Assembly (NCBI GenBank): GCA_001510575.1 | Contig: LNGK01000006.1 | Span: 1,855,565-1,919,564 of the forward strand | Length of the DNA: 64,000 nucleotides | Reading direction: 5' to 3' | Source: Knoxdaviesia capensis | Lineage: Eukaryota; Ascomycota; Sordariomycetes; Microascales; Gondwanamycetaceae | Shown here: positions 42,789 through 55,333 of the stretch, piece by piece | Numbering within the stretch: position 1 is the stretch's first letter | How the letters are laid out: every line of letters starts with the position of its first letter | The notes under the pieces: generated by a model | What the model saw: only the letters and a program-made list of their open reading frames with translations | Told to the model about the DNA's origin: nothing | Databases searched by the model: none | Translations under genes and position numbers: made by a program

Positions 42789-45228
42789 ATGTCCGCCCAG
42801 AAAGGGAAGCCGGCCCAGGCCGGTGCCGGCAAGGCGAAAAAGGCCAAGGTGGCCGAGCCGAAGGCGGAGGATGTCCTACAGGCTGTGGTAGGTGGTGCAC
42901 TCCAGTTGGGCGGAACATACAAGTCGATCAATCCCGCTCATATGTATCTCGCGCATTCCAGATCCTCGCCGATTCGTTCCAAGATAGATTCGCGCCTCTC
43001 ACATGGGAGACGCCCCGCGTAAGTCCCCAACCCTTAGCACCCCACCACAACCCTGACCACCACGCGGCTCTGTGTCCTGACCGTCCGCGCAGTGCCTGCT
43101 CCCGCTGGCCAACACGCCGTTGATAGAGTACACCCTCGAGTTCCTCGCGATGAACGGCGTGCAAGAAGTGTTCATCTACTGCGGCGCGCACACCGACCAG
43201 GTCGAGGCGTACATCGCCGACTCGCGCTGGTCGCGGCCGACGGCGCCGTTCTCGACGCTGCAGTTCGTGCGGCTCTCCGACGCCCGCTCGACCGGCGACA
43301 TCCTGCGCGACCTCGACAAGCGCAACCTGGTCGACGGCGACTTCCTGGTCGTGCACGGCGACCTGGTGGCCACGCTCTCGCTCGACGCCGCGCTGGCCGC
43401 CCACCGCGCGCGCCGCAAGGCCGACCCGGCCAGCATCATGACCATGGTGCTGCGTGCCGCCGGCACCGACACGCGGCCGCCGCACCGCACCAAGGCGCCG
43501 GTCATCACGCCGGTGTTCGCGCTCGATTCCGCGTCGCGCCGCTGCCTGCACTACGACGAGCTGCAGCCGCTGGCCGCCCACCGCTACGTCACGCTCGACC
43601 CGGACATGCTCAGCGAGCTGTCCAAGGACTTTGAGCTGCGCACCGACCTGATCGACCCGGAAATCGACATCTGCACGCCCGACGTGCTGGCGCTGTGGTC
43701 CGAGTCGTTCGACTACGACCTGCCGCGCCGAAACTTCCTGCAGGGCGTGCTCAAGGACTGGGAGCTCAACGGCAAGGCCGTGTACGCCGAGGTTGTCGAG
43801 GACGGCTACGCCGCCCGCGCCCGCAACATGCAGATGTACGACTCGATCTCGCGCGACGTGCTCGAGCGCTGGACCTTCCCGTTCGTGCCCGACTCGAACC
43901 TGCTGCCGTCGCACGCGTACGAGGTCGTCTCATCGGCGACCACCAACGTGCTCGAGCCCGCCGTGACCATCGCGCCGTCGGCCAAGGTCACCGCCTCGAT
44001 CATCGGCACCGGGTCGACCATCGCCGCCGGCGCCGTGGTGCACAACAGCATCCTGGGCCGCAACTGCAAGGTCGGCGCCAACGCCACCATCACCAACAGC
44101 TATCTGTGGGACGCATCCGAGGTCGGCGCCGACGCCGCCCTGACCGGCTCGCTCATCGCCGGCGCCGGCGCCCGCGTGGCCGCCTCCACGTCGCTGACAT
44201 ACTCAGTGCTCTCGTTCGGCGCCGTTGTCGGCCCCAACACCAAGCTCCCCGCCGACGAGCTCATCGCGCCCGTGTCGGCATTCCCCGCATCCGTCGTCCC
44301 GACCCCGACCGCCGACACAGCCGTGCTCGGCGCGGATACCAACGCCGCGTTGTTCGTCGACCCCGCGATCGCCGAGCTCGACGACACCGACCCGGCCCTC
44401 TTCCAGAAGCGCCTGCGCACGCCGCTGACCCACCGCGCCTCGCTCAGCTCGATCTCGACGCTCGACGACGCGTCCGACCCGGACGACTCGGACGACGACC
44501 TGCAGTCGGCCGTCACCGGCACGTCCGTCGACGGCAACATGCTCGCGATCCCCGCATCCCTGGCACGCTCGCGGCTGTCGTCCTTTGCCTCCGACGACTC
44601 GGGCCTGCGGGCCGGCGCCGCTGCGGGGTTCCACGCTGACGCGGTCAATGGCCTGCTCGATGCGCTCCGGCAGAGCGGCGGTGACTTCGACGCCGCCAAG
44701 CTCGAGTTCATGGGCCTGCGGCTGGCGACCGATGCCTCGGACACCGCGATGCGGCGCGCGGTGGCGTCGGCCTTTGCGCGCCGCGCCGTGGAGCTCGTCG
44801 CGGACCCCGCCGCGCCGCTCGAGCCGGCCAAGGCCGCCGAGCGCACCCTCGCGGCGCACGCCTCGGCGGCGACCTTCCTCTCGGAGGTCGGCGTCGGCGG
44901 CGCCGGCTCGGCCTCCGACCAGCTGAGCTTTGCGCTGGCCCTGCAGCGCGCCATCACCAGCGCCGCGTCGGCCACTACGACGGCCGCCGGCGCCGTGCTG
45001 TCGCTGGAGCTCCCGCGCGCGGGCAACCTGCTTGCCGCGCTGTTCCAGCGGCTGTACGCCGAGGACATCCTCGAGGAGGACGCGCTGCAGGCGTGGTGGG
45101 CGGACGAGCGCGCAGTGGCGGATGAGGCGGGGCGCACGGTGCGCGAGCGGTGTCGGGCGCTGATTGAGTGGTTGGAGAACGCTGAGGAGGAGGAGGAGGA
45201 GAGTGACGAGGAGAGCGATGATGAGTAA
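42789..45228 (+). CDS. GCD6: Translation initiation factor eIF2B epsilon subunit
   Basis: Three exons, 42789..42887, 42962..43018 and 43093..45228; 763 aa; both introns are 74 bp and in phase 0. It is the catalytic subunit of eIF2B, which exchanges GDP for GTP on eIF2 in the cytosol. After a Lys/Ala-rich start comes the nucleotidyltransferase-like domain 'LQAVILADSFQDRFAPLTWE', then 'CLLPLANTPLIEYTLEFLA' and 'EVFIYCGAHTDQV'. A left-handed beta-helix with hexapeptide repeats follows ('SAKVTASIIGTGSTIAAGAV', 'ILGRNCKVGANATITNSYLW'). The C-terminal W2/HEAT-like GEF domain holds 'LFQRLYAEDILEEDALQAWW' and ends in an acidic Glu/Asp tail. The 19-codon middle exon encodes part of the nucleotide-binding motif, so its recognition confirms the gene model. 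The next gene downstream is convergent SKN7. Confidence 0.97.
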
Positions 45229-46822
45229 GGGGGACGTGGTCCTCAGCGATGGTGGACTCCGGGTTGCTCGGAAGTTGGTGGTTGATGACGGCGTCTGGGA
45301 TGGGAAATGTGCACTATTCGTTTCCCCCCCCTTTTTTTTGTCTATCAGTAGGACTACCCCCATGGAATACAAAAGCAGCCAATGCCGTACTATGCTCTCT
45401 TGCTCTCCTCCTGACTTTGCATGTTCATCTGTACGTACCGAGGGTCCATCGTGAGCTCACTCACAGAACCACTCAACCTCACAAGCAGGATGCTCGAACA
45501 CATGCACGCATCATAATATCTCCGAAGTCAATCGAAAAAAACATGAGATTCCACAGCCCTAACACCTCCCACGCGAAGAAACAGCACTCTGACAGTATCC
45601 TGCCGGCCCATCACGCACAAGTATCCCCAAGGACGCAAGCCAACCTAGCCCGGAAGAGAAAAGCCAAAACACAAGAGCTCCACCCCTTTTTCCTCGGGGG
45701 AAGGACGTATATACCAGCAAAAGACTCAGTCCCCAGAAGGGTCTCGGGGACGAGGAGAAATATAGTAATGTTTGAACATGATGTGATCAACACAAAGAGC
45801 CCCCATCCGAGGAGCCGTCCGTCTCCTATTCTCAAGAAAAGCCAGAAAGCCAAGGCCTCGCAGCACCGGAGTCACCAGCCCCGGACTGGAGAGCACACAC
45901 AGAGAGACAAGCAAGCAGAACCACAAAAAGCACCGAATGGAGAGAAAGGAAAGAAGCTAGACAAAAAGAGCTTGGAAAAAAAAAGAAAAAAAAAAGAACC
46001 GGCCAAGAAGAGCAGTCCCGTGTGTCAGATAAAACCAAGCAACCGGAACAAAAAGGCACAAGCTCCCCTCCCGACACAACCCCGCCGCCGGCGGCAATAG
46101 CGACGGGGGCGCATTTGTGTTGTATATATGAGATAAAGGTGCACCAAAAAACACACATGCAGATTCGCGCACGCAGAGACAGAAAACACACACGAGACCC
46201 AGCTTGTCTTGTTCCGTTGATGCTCCGCAATACTCTGTCGGTACCCTGGTGGTCTCCCTGCAGAGAACCGCGAGGAAATGGGGGAAATCCGAACAGGCGT
46301 CCCAGAGGGGCGGGAGAAAGAATCACAAGAGCCATGCCGAAACGACTAGGCTACAAGAAGGGAAACAAGACGTATCAAAACGAGTGTCCCAAAACGTGCC
46401 GTGAAATCCCTCCCCACCAAACACACCATCAAAAACACCAGATCCTTCCGCTCCGGACTCGGGGGATGGGCCGGTTGAGAAAAAAAGAAAAAGAAAACGC
46501 CATCCGGCTTCCCAAGATAAGGCACAAACAACAGAAAAAAAAAAGAGGACAAGGAGAAAGTTGAAACATGAAAGACGAAAATCAGACGCAGAAGGAAAAA
46601 GGAACGATCGATGATTTCATGCTAAAACACTTTCGCCGTTCCCAAATATTTTTTCTGCACTTCGATCGAGATCCCAGAAATGATGGACACCCTTGACCTA
46701 AAGAAGGAAAGAAAAGAAGAAAAAAAGGGGGGGGAAAAGAGGCGTGCAAGATATAGGACTCCAAAAGTACGTCCCGAGATCCTAAACCTCACTTGTCAAG
46801 TTTTTAAGGTTTCTTTTTTTTT
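45229..46822. other. 1.6-kb convergent 3' region
   Basis: 3' flanks of eIF2B epsilon (+) and SKN7 (-). The plus strand is A-rich with many AAAAGA tracts. A 283-codon plus frame (45249-46100) is low-complexity Lys/Arg/Gln and not credible as a protein. No gene seen. Confidence 0.55.
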
Positions 46823-48947
46823 TTACTGCACAAACGGTCCCTCGGGCGGCCCGAACACACGCTGGCGCTTATCCGGCCGCTCATCGAGGTTGGTCAGATC
46901 AGATATGCGGGTGGGCGGGCCCATGGCGCTGAACTGCTGCGAGCGCTGCGCGGTCGGCACGTTGGGGATGACGAGCTGGGTTCCGTTGATGGTGCTGAAG
47001 TGCGTTTCGATCGGCGTCGGAATCGCCGTGGTGCCGGACGTCTGCTGCTGGCGGGGCGACTGCCACGCGCTGCCGCCCGACGGCGACGGCAGCGTGGAGT
47101 TCTCAAACTTGGAGCCCGACGCCGAGCTGTTCATCTGCGGCGCGCTGCCGTTGATCGAGGACAGCGGCGGCAGCGTGGAGAGCGACGGGAGCGAGGCGGT
47201 GGAGTTCAGGAGCGGGGCAATGCGCGACGAGTTGGGCGTGGTCTGGCCTCCGGCGGTTTCCTCAGGAGGCACCTTGCACAGATGCGGCAGATGCTTCTGC
47301 AGCGTGCGCAGCATTCCCTCCTTCGTGAACGGCTTCGCAAGAACATCAGTCATTCCTGGAGAAACAAAACGGTTAGTCTTCATGCAATCGAGTGGGTTTG
47401 GAGCTGGACGAGAAAAGGCACATACCATGCTGGTAGTAGTAGCGGATATCTTCGGCGCGAATGTTGGACGTCATGGCCACAATCGGGATGTTCGGGTTCT
47501 GCTCGCGGATGCAGGCAGTTGCAGACACTCCGTCAAGCTTGGGCATGATGATATCCATGAAGATCAGGTCAAAGCGGTCACCGTGCTGGTTGGTAGCAGT
47601 CACGGCTTGAAGTCCATCAGTCTAAAAAAGAGTGCTTGTTAGTAGGATGTTCCCTTCGACATTGGATATACATGGAACCGCCAGCAACTTACAGCTGTTT
47701 CAACAACACATCCAAGGCTGCGAAGAAACTTGGCTCCAATGCGGGAGCAGATCTTGTCGTCCTCAACCAGGTACACCACAGGCGCGCGCTTGCCCCACTC
47801 GCCAACGACTGGGGCGTCGGAACGGGGAGGGTCCGGAGGTGCATCGGGCTGCGGGACAACATCTCCGTTGGCGTTGATCTGGTAGGGGATCTTATTGATG
47901 TGCTCGGGGTTGAACGGGTCGATTCCGGCATTGTTTCCAACCGGGTAGATGTTGAAGACCGGCTCGTCGAGGAGGCCCACGCCCTGCTGCGAGTACAGCA
48001 CCGACCGCGGCTCGTCCGAGCCCGAGCTATTGGGATACAGCGACTGCAGCCGCTTGAGGTCCTGGCCAGACACGCCATTGTTGGCGAGGGAGACCGACAT
48101 CAGCTCGCGGACACGGCGCAGGGTCGAGTCGTCGTGGATGGGAGATCCGGTATTGCTGTTGGCTGATTCCAGGCAGCTGAGCACTTCCAGGTTCACCTGC
48201 TTCTGCATGCTCAGCATGCGGTGCACGACCAGGACTTCGTTGGCCAGGAGCTTGTTCGTCTCGCTGACGCTGGACATTTCCGTCTGCAGAGTGTGCACCT
48301 GCTGTTGGATGGTGGTCAGAATCTCGGACAGCACGCCAACCTGCTGCTGGGTGGCGGTAGTGGACTCCTCGGGGGCCTGCTGCTTTCTCGGGGCCGGAGC
48401 CTTGCGGCGAATATTGTCGAGGCTGTCCTTTCCGTCGGCGCGAAACTCGGGGTGCTTGAACTCCCAGGTCTATTTCAAGAGTGCAATTAGCACTTTGTTA
48501 GTTCAAGGAAACAGACAGGTCGCACCAAAAAGCAGAGATCGGGTTAAGGAGTCATACATTAGGGCCATACGGAGACTGGTTGTTGTCTTCACCACGGCGA
48601 ACCTTGTGGAAGTCGTACTTGTTTAACTGTCGGACGAAGCTAGAAAAGTTGCTATGCTTGAAATGCTTGGGAAGAACAGATTTCGTAAACGTGTCGCTCT
48701 AGAAAGACAAGCGGGGGCAGGTGGAAGCGAAGTTAGAATAAAAGTCATAGGTCTTGGGTCACATAACCGGCCGCAAAGTAGCCAGGTTTAGAGCACGTAC
48801 CTCGAGCACAACGAAGGAATCGCCCTCGCTTCCCCAGCACACAATGGACTGGTTATCGGGGTCCTTCAGCATGTTGTACAGCTTGCGAACGAAATCGCTG
48901 GAGGTGTTCGAAGCACCACCTCCTTGAGACATTCCGGAGTCGGGCAT
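46823..48947 (-). CDS. SKN7: SKN7-type response regulator transcription factor
   Basis: Five exons, complement(46823..47355, 47426..47621, 47693..48469, 48558..48698, 48801..48947), 597 aa; every junction keeps the frame. It is the nuclear output regulator of the fungal phosphorelay, acting in oxidative, osmotic and cell-wall stress. Domains: HSF-type DNA-binding domain (about residues 17-105; 'DFVRKLYNMLKDPDNQSIVC', 'FKHSNFSSFVRQLNKYDFHK'), coiled coil (about 125-170; 'LSEILTTIQQQVHTLQTEM'), and receiver domain (about 327-440). The receiver has the acidic pocket E332-D333-D334, the phospho-acceptor D378 in 'LIFMDIIMPKLDGVSA', 'VAMTSN', and the invariant K428 in 'LAKPF'. A Ser/Pro/Asn-rich tail follows. 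Length and order match filamentous-fungal SKN7/Prr1. The plus strand upstream is purine-rich for about 1.8 kb, implying a long pyrimidine-rich leader. Confidence 0.97.
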
Positions 48948-50760
48948 TGCGAAAGGAGCAAATCAAAGAATTTGAAGAAAAGGTATGAGTGCTTGGTGAC
49001 TGATTTGTCGTCTAAGCGAGAATATTGGTGTGAAGCACGGAGGAATTGAAAGGCATCGAGTGCGCCAGTGGGGCGAGAAAGCTTGAACAAAAGCAGAAGG
49101 CAAAGCAGAAAACTGAAGAATCAAAGAAGAGCAGAATGCGAAGGGGAATACTGCAGGGGCGTTGGTTCGACTTTCGACGACAGGAACTGAAGTGAAGGAA
49201 GCAGGTTTGTCAAGCCTTCAAGTAGTCCACGAAGCGAAGTGGTTTTTGTTGCCCGAGAGTTTAATCTGGGGAGATGCCAGGTTTGTCAAGAGGAAAGAAA
49301 ACGTCGGTTGTGTTTCCGTTGTTCCAATCGACACCCGTACTTCGATGCGCCAGCAGATTCAAGCACAGGAGCTGCGTTGAAGTCAAACCTGGGGCAACCC
49401 GGAGTGGGAGCTGATGCGTGTTTTTTTTTTTATCTTTCGATTGCGCAATAACCCTATGGTCTCGGTTTTTTCTTGGATTGTGTGTATATGTTCTCGATGA
49501 GATTTTCAAGGTGTGTAGGATGAATATGTCGCAACAGAACAGTTGCAGAGAGTGGCAAGATTTCGAGAAGCAGAAGAACGCACAAAACAGGTAACGAAGA
49601 CGCAAGAGACGCAGAACGAGAGAAGACAAAAAAGGTGAAAAGAAACAAGCAAAAAAAATTGTTTTTAAGTAGATGGTACGTCGCAAGGGTTTAACAGTCA
49701 ATGGCTCTCTCTCAAGATGATTGGAAGATTTGAAAAAAATGGGGGTAAATAGCAGGATTTTTTTATGAGCAGTGAAGTTATGACAAGTCGACGGTTTGGG
49801 AAGAGAAGTTGAAAAGCTGATACTGGGTCGACTGTCGAATTAACTGATGCGGCATCTATATCTCCCCTTTCTGAGCATTGGGGGAAACGGAGCGAAAAGA
49901 CGCGCGTAGAGAAGGGTTTAGAAATGGATGCGAAGCAACTGGTTCCAGGAACAGAAATAGATCGATGATGATCTAGAAGATGGACGAGGTCTACGTGTTC
50001 ATTAACACGGCAAGAAACGCGATTGGTAGTGAGTGGTTGGTGATGCGATCAGAAATTCGACAGAAGAGACTCGACAAAAAGACGTGGTTCGAGATTGAAA
50101 CACGGGACGGATTTTTTTTTTGGTGATTAATTTTAGAGGGGGTGTATCTGATACGATTCCAAGAGGAGACGGATATATTCCTTTGATATCGAGCGCGAAC
50201 AGCGATTGTGAAGAGATAAAGATCCAAAGAAAAAAGAAAAATCACGGCTAGAAGCTGATAGATCCGAGAATATTCATACTCCAGAAAAGGAAGAAGAAGG
50301 AATAAAAGTCCGAATCGGAAGAAGAAAGAAGAAAAGGAAGAGGGATACGAGATAGGGATGGAGTTTTGAGAAGATCCCTAAAACCGGTGTGTCGGTCTAA
50401 AAAAGCATCAAGCTCGGTGGCGAGAAAAGACGAACGAAGATAAAATAGAATAGAACACAAGCGCAAAAAAAGAGCACGGAAAAATAGATGGCGATTGTTA
50501 GCAAGAGAATTGATGGGCAAAGCCGGGTTCCGATAGAATGGCAAAAAGTAGACGATGAACAGATGAAGTTTAAAAGGGTTGTAAGAGTTTGAAAAGGAAG
50601 ACGAAAGTTGACGAAACGAAATTATGGAGAGAGGAGGAGGAAAAAAGAAGGAGAGAGGAAGAGAAGGGAAGGAACCGAAAACCTCGATAAGTGCAAAAGA
50701 AGGAACGACAAAAAACCCAGTTAGTGTAGTGTCTATCACTTAATTCAATTAACGAAACAA
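48948..50760 (-). promoter_or_regulatory. Long pyrimidine-biased upstream region/leader of SKN7
   Basis: For about 1.8 kb the minus strand is strongly C/T-rich and the plus strand A/G-rich, with no credible gene. The bias runs directly into the SKN7 ATG, so it probably includes a long 5' UTR and promoter. No TATA box stands out. Confidence 0.4.
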
Positions 50761-53620
50761 GCGGTACAGAATATGCACCTAGTGTCATTTAATGGGCTTT
50801 CACAGTTCCTCCCAAACGGCAAGAACCCTGGTTCGCGCCTGACCCGCACTCTCGGACGCTTTTTGATAAGAGAAGAGCTCACCACTCTAGGGTTGGTATC
50901 TCTGTATATGCTGGATGCATGTCGCGAGTCTCGCAGTTGGCCGCCGTGCAGCGGGCTGCAGCTGGATGGAAGCAACGTCTAGGCACGGATTACGGGGGAA
51001 GAACGCCTGTATGCAAGTGAGGGGGTTACCTCTTGATGTCTTCATCACATACAAGATACCTGCTCTCGCTCTCTCGCACATCTTTGGGGGCAAAGAGCAT
51101 ACTGCAGGCCCCCCTCCCCGCGGGAACAGGTGCAGGTTAATCGCCATTCTCCCAATCGGCCGGCTGTGTTATGCCCCTATAGCCGGCAACAGGGATAGCT
51201 TTCCACGGGTCCCAGCATTTACCAGTCACCGATCACCACTGGACGACTTCACCTGGCAGAGAAGGCTGTGTTGTGTGGGCTTTCTGGTTCTCATCCGTGG
51301 CTGTCTGTCAGTCAGGTCACGGGGTTCGCAGCCGAAGAGACTGAAATACGAGACATGATTTAACGTGCAGGGAAGGCGGCGATGATCAGTCTCGTCTCTG
51401 GGGCTTCTTCAATGCTTGGCTGCGATGTGCGGAGGGAGTTTGGATATGTGTGTCCTACAGCTTGTACCCGTACTTACACTTAGTGGTTCTTCTCCAAAGG
51501 CTCCATGTACCGGTACGTGTGCCCAGGCTTACGACCCGTATCTAACGCCGAGGTTTCCTCCCCACCTCGCTCACCTTGGCTGTACTAAATGGTATCTCAG
51601 TTCTCTTTTTCGCTATGTGTCAATGTACTGTATGTCCATGGGCATGTACAGGTACTTCCGCACCACGCGCCAGGGGCCTTTACCAACGCCTTTCCCCCCC
51701 TGAGCGAACCCCATTTCACACCAACACGCTTCTCTTCGCCAATTCTGTCCCCATTTCACTGGACCATCGACTAGTATGCAAACTACACCGTATCCGTACT
51801 AACAAATACACCTCGATAACAAGTGATCTGATACGACTCTGGTCTGCTGTGATGGCCAATTGCCGTCACAATCTTCGTTCACGCACTGGCGCCCCGATCC
51901 ATTCGCACGTCGGCGATGGCGGGGTGGGAAAGAGAGGACGTGGCGAAAAATCCCTCCCCTCTCTGTCTGCTCTTTTTTTTTTTTTTCTTTTTTGACTTCG
52001 CCGCCTGTGATTCGGATGCCGGGCCCGGTGCGGGTGTTTTCCATAACGTGCTCTGCATCTCCACTCTTTTTGGTTCAGTCTTCAGTTTTTTTGTGCTAGA
52101 GGCTATTGCCACCAATGATCACACTTTTTTTTTCTTGGTAAACTGGTGATTGACTTATGCTTTGTGGGTTGTCTCGAGGTTGATTGCCCTCGAGTCTTCT
52201 CGCTGAGACATGCATACAGCCCGGGAGAGAAACACAGCGCTGCCGGCCGGGCGGGGGAACCGCCCAACCAGATGGTGTAGCCAAAACCAGGGTTTACCCT
52301 AACCCTAGAAAGACAGCCCAGCCTGACTGCCTCTGTCCCCAGACCCACAGAGTTTCTCTCAACGGGAGACAAGAAAAGAAAAAGACATACTCACTCTTCT
52401 TGCTTCTAAATGGCACGAGCAACGTAAAGAATGACCAATAAACGCCGGCCATTCACTGGAAAAATCCATCCATGTAGCTCATGGGGTCATGATGACGGCC
52501 GATGTACTGTAGAGCCTGAACCTTAGGTTTCCCTGCATTTTTTTTTTCACTTGGTCTCTCTCCCCTCTGTAACTGGTACTCATGCACATGCTGTGTCTTC
52601 GCAGTCCTACGCACATGCATGGCTGGTTAGATGGAGCCCGTGGAAATCTCACTTGCCACCTTGTCGCCAGATTCAGCGTAGCGGATGTCCACTTGACTCC
52701 CTGTAGTGTCCACCTTTTCGTGCAGAGGGCCCCAGGGTCATGGCCTGCATTGTTAGTTCCCCTCTTCCTTGCTATCGCTGCTCGTTCATGAGAGCAAACC
52801 AGAGAGAAAGAGAACAACACATGTCGGTTGCAGCGAGCTGGGCCTGTAGGAACGCCGATTCTATGTTTGCTGCCTCCTCTCAGTGACATCAAGCGTCGTC
52901 TTCTGCAGCCCGCAAAACGAGAGAGAACGGAAAGGAAAAGAAGATATAAAAAAGAAGGAGAGAATAAAAAACTTGAAAAAAAGGTCGGTTGAAGAACGTG
53001 ATCAGATCTGCACAAGAGGCAAAGCAAGAACATCCTTCCCTCAAGGATGTGGGCTGTTTGCTACAGGATATTGTCGCCTTCGGGGGGACCCATCTCGTTT
53101 CTTGCTCTCTCAGGTGCAACCACAACTTTCAAACCTGCTCACAAAGTGTGATAGCAAGCAACTACTGACAAATCCCGCGAAAGCTACGCGATGTGACCCT
53201 ATGCATCTATCGAGCCAGGCTGCACTTTCCCACAATGGTCTCTCTGGTTTTTTCTCTCTTTTTTTTTTTCTGTGTTTTCTGTCCCTCTCGTCCGTTGCTG
53301 CATCCAGACATATCCTGCGGTCCTCGGCGTTGGTCGGATGAGGCTCTCCGGCCATGCAATTTCCGCCCGCTCTAAAAGCGTGCGCCGGGTCGGTTCTTCG
53401 CTGGACTGGCTTCGCCCTATACAAGCGTTCCTCGTAAGGCCGGCGGTCGTCCCCCTAAAAAAAAAAAAAAGGAAAACACTGTCCTGGACTACGCTGTGTA
53501 GGTCGGCGTGGACATTGGCCTAAGGCCGCACTACGCCGCTGGGTCCGCGACAACAGCCACTATAGCCGCGTAAAACATCCGCCACCACGCCGCCATTTCA
53601 CCCACTGGCTTCTGCTGACG

Positions 53621-53818
53621 ATGGCCGGTGAATCTCAACAGCCTCCCACGCAGTCTTCACCCAGTGTCAAGCACCACTACCTATCCTCACCTATCTCTGG
53701 TCCGCGCGATCCAGATCCGGCCGCCACGCACCCACCGTTCCCCGGAAACACACCCTGCACCCTCCTGACACACACACGAGCAATACACAAACAACCCGCC
53801 AAGACCTGCCCTCTCTAG
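53621..53818 (+). other. Possible N-terminal exon cut by the assembly gap
   Basis: An ATG-initiated 65-codon frame (MAGESQQPPTQSSPSVKHHY...), Pro/Ser/Thr-rich, ends 27 bp before the N gap. GC rises here. It could be the first exon of a gene whose remainder is missing or misassembled, or chance. Confidence 0.2.
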
Positions 53819-53844
53819 CGACCGCTGACCGTGGGAAAAGGGGG

Positions 53845-53864
53845 NNNNNNNNNNNNNNNNNNNN
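53845..53864. other. Assembly gap (20 N) flanked by G and C homopolymers
   Basis: Twenty Ns preceded by GGGG and followed by sixteen Cs (53865-53880). The true gap length is unknown and the join may be wrong. Confidence 0.98.
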
Positions 53865-55290
53865 CCCCCCCCCCCCCCCCGAAGTATCAGATGCAGATGT
53901 CCGCGTCAACATGATAGGAAAAACGGGGTTTTCGAATTGTTAAAAAGAGGGGGCCAAAGCCAAACCGCAATCTTAAAAATGCCAGATAAATTCAAAACAA
54001 AAGGCAAGTCCTGCCTCCCGGAACGCCTCCGTATTTCTGTTGTGGTCAAGGTCCGGACCTGGACGGGCCTGGCCCGGTCTAGGCCCGGGGGCGTCGGCGA
54101 TAAAATTGGTTTTTTTTTCCAACGTGCCGTCAATGGACTGTTGCTTGAACCCTCCCCCCCTTTTTTATTTTATTTTTTTATTTTTATTTTTTTGTTTTCT
54201 TTCGAATCTATTGTTCTGAACTTCTTTTCATTGGCGTTTTTTTGCGGTTGATGCAGGCTCGGTTTATCGAGATTCCAGATCTCGTCAAGAACACACCCTC
54301 GCTGTGCCGCGCTTCCCGGGGCCCCAGATATAAATACTTCGACGCCCACCCTCCATTGATACAGGTCGTGGACAACGTCTCTCTCTCCCTCTTCTTTCTC
54401 TGTATTTTTTAGGAAGGGGTTTTTTTTTCTGGTTTGGTTTTGGTTTATCAGCTGGTTCTCCTCTACACAGTGGGCCGTTATGTCCCCGCTGTACCGACGT
54501 CGCACCGCCGCCGTGTTTCTCGGCTGCCGTCCGGTTCCACCGACCCCCGCGGCGCGGGCTGACCCACTTTGCCTACCGGACCTACGGCGCTTTTTTTTTT
54601 TCTGGAAATCCAACTGCTCGCTTCAAGTTGTCTTATTTTTTCAAAGTTTATTTTCTTGCGTTGGGAATCCTCTCTCTCGACTTTCTAATGCCGACACAAT
54701 GCGAGCGACGTCGTCAGACACACACCCCGCCGCCCTGGAACTGCGGCTGCACACGAGGTCGCTGCCCGCTCGAATGCGCGCATGGGGTGTCTCACAAGCG
54801 GTGAGCGCTGAACCACGGCATACCAAATCACACCCGACACGAAACCCACCAGCTGCAGAGGATACGAAGACCCGAGGAAATAGTACGCATGCATGATACT
54901 TTCCCAAAGGAACGCGGCACTCGATACGAACTGTCCTTCCTCTCTTCCTTGAAGCGAGCGCTGGATCCCATTGGGCACCGCTGGAAGACAAAGGCAAAGA
55001 GGGGTAGTTGGCTGGCTAAATTTCTCAGGGTCTCTGCCTGCTTTCTCGGGATGACTCTGGAACGCCGACACACTCCGCATGTGAGGAGCGGTTCCGTGGG
55101 GATTAATTACTGCTTTACGAAATATATCCGAGTCGCCCAAGCCCCGGAGAAAACCGAACGCAGGCAGCCCTGGTCCGCTGGTCACCAGTCATGCAGCTCT
55201 TCGAAGGTGAAGAAGAACAAAGAGGCCAGAGTTTTCTCAACTGTTTTTTTTTCTCCCGTTCTCTCTTTCTCTCTTTCTCTCTTTTCCCCT

Positions 55291-55292
<2 letters not shown>

Positions 55293-55328
<36 letters not shown>
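55293..55328. repeat. (CT)n microsatellite
   Basis: About eighteen uninterrupted CT units. Confidence 0.9.

Positions 55329-55333
<5 letters not shown>

Noticed and set aside
45249..46100. 283-codon plus-strand frame
   Set aside because: Lys/Arg/Gln-rich translation of A-rich 3' flank between convergent genes, with no domain.
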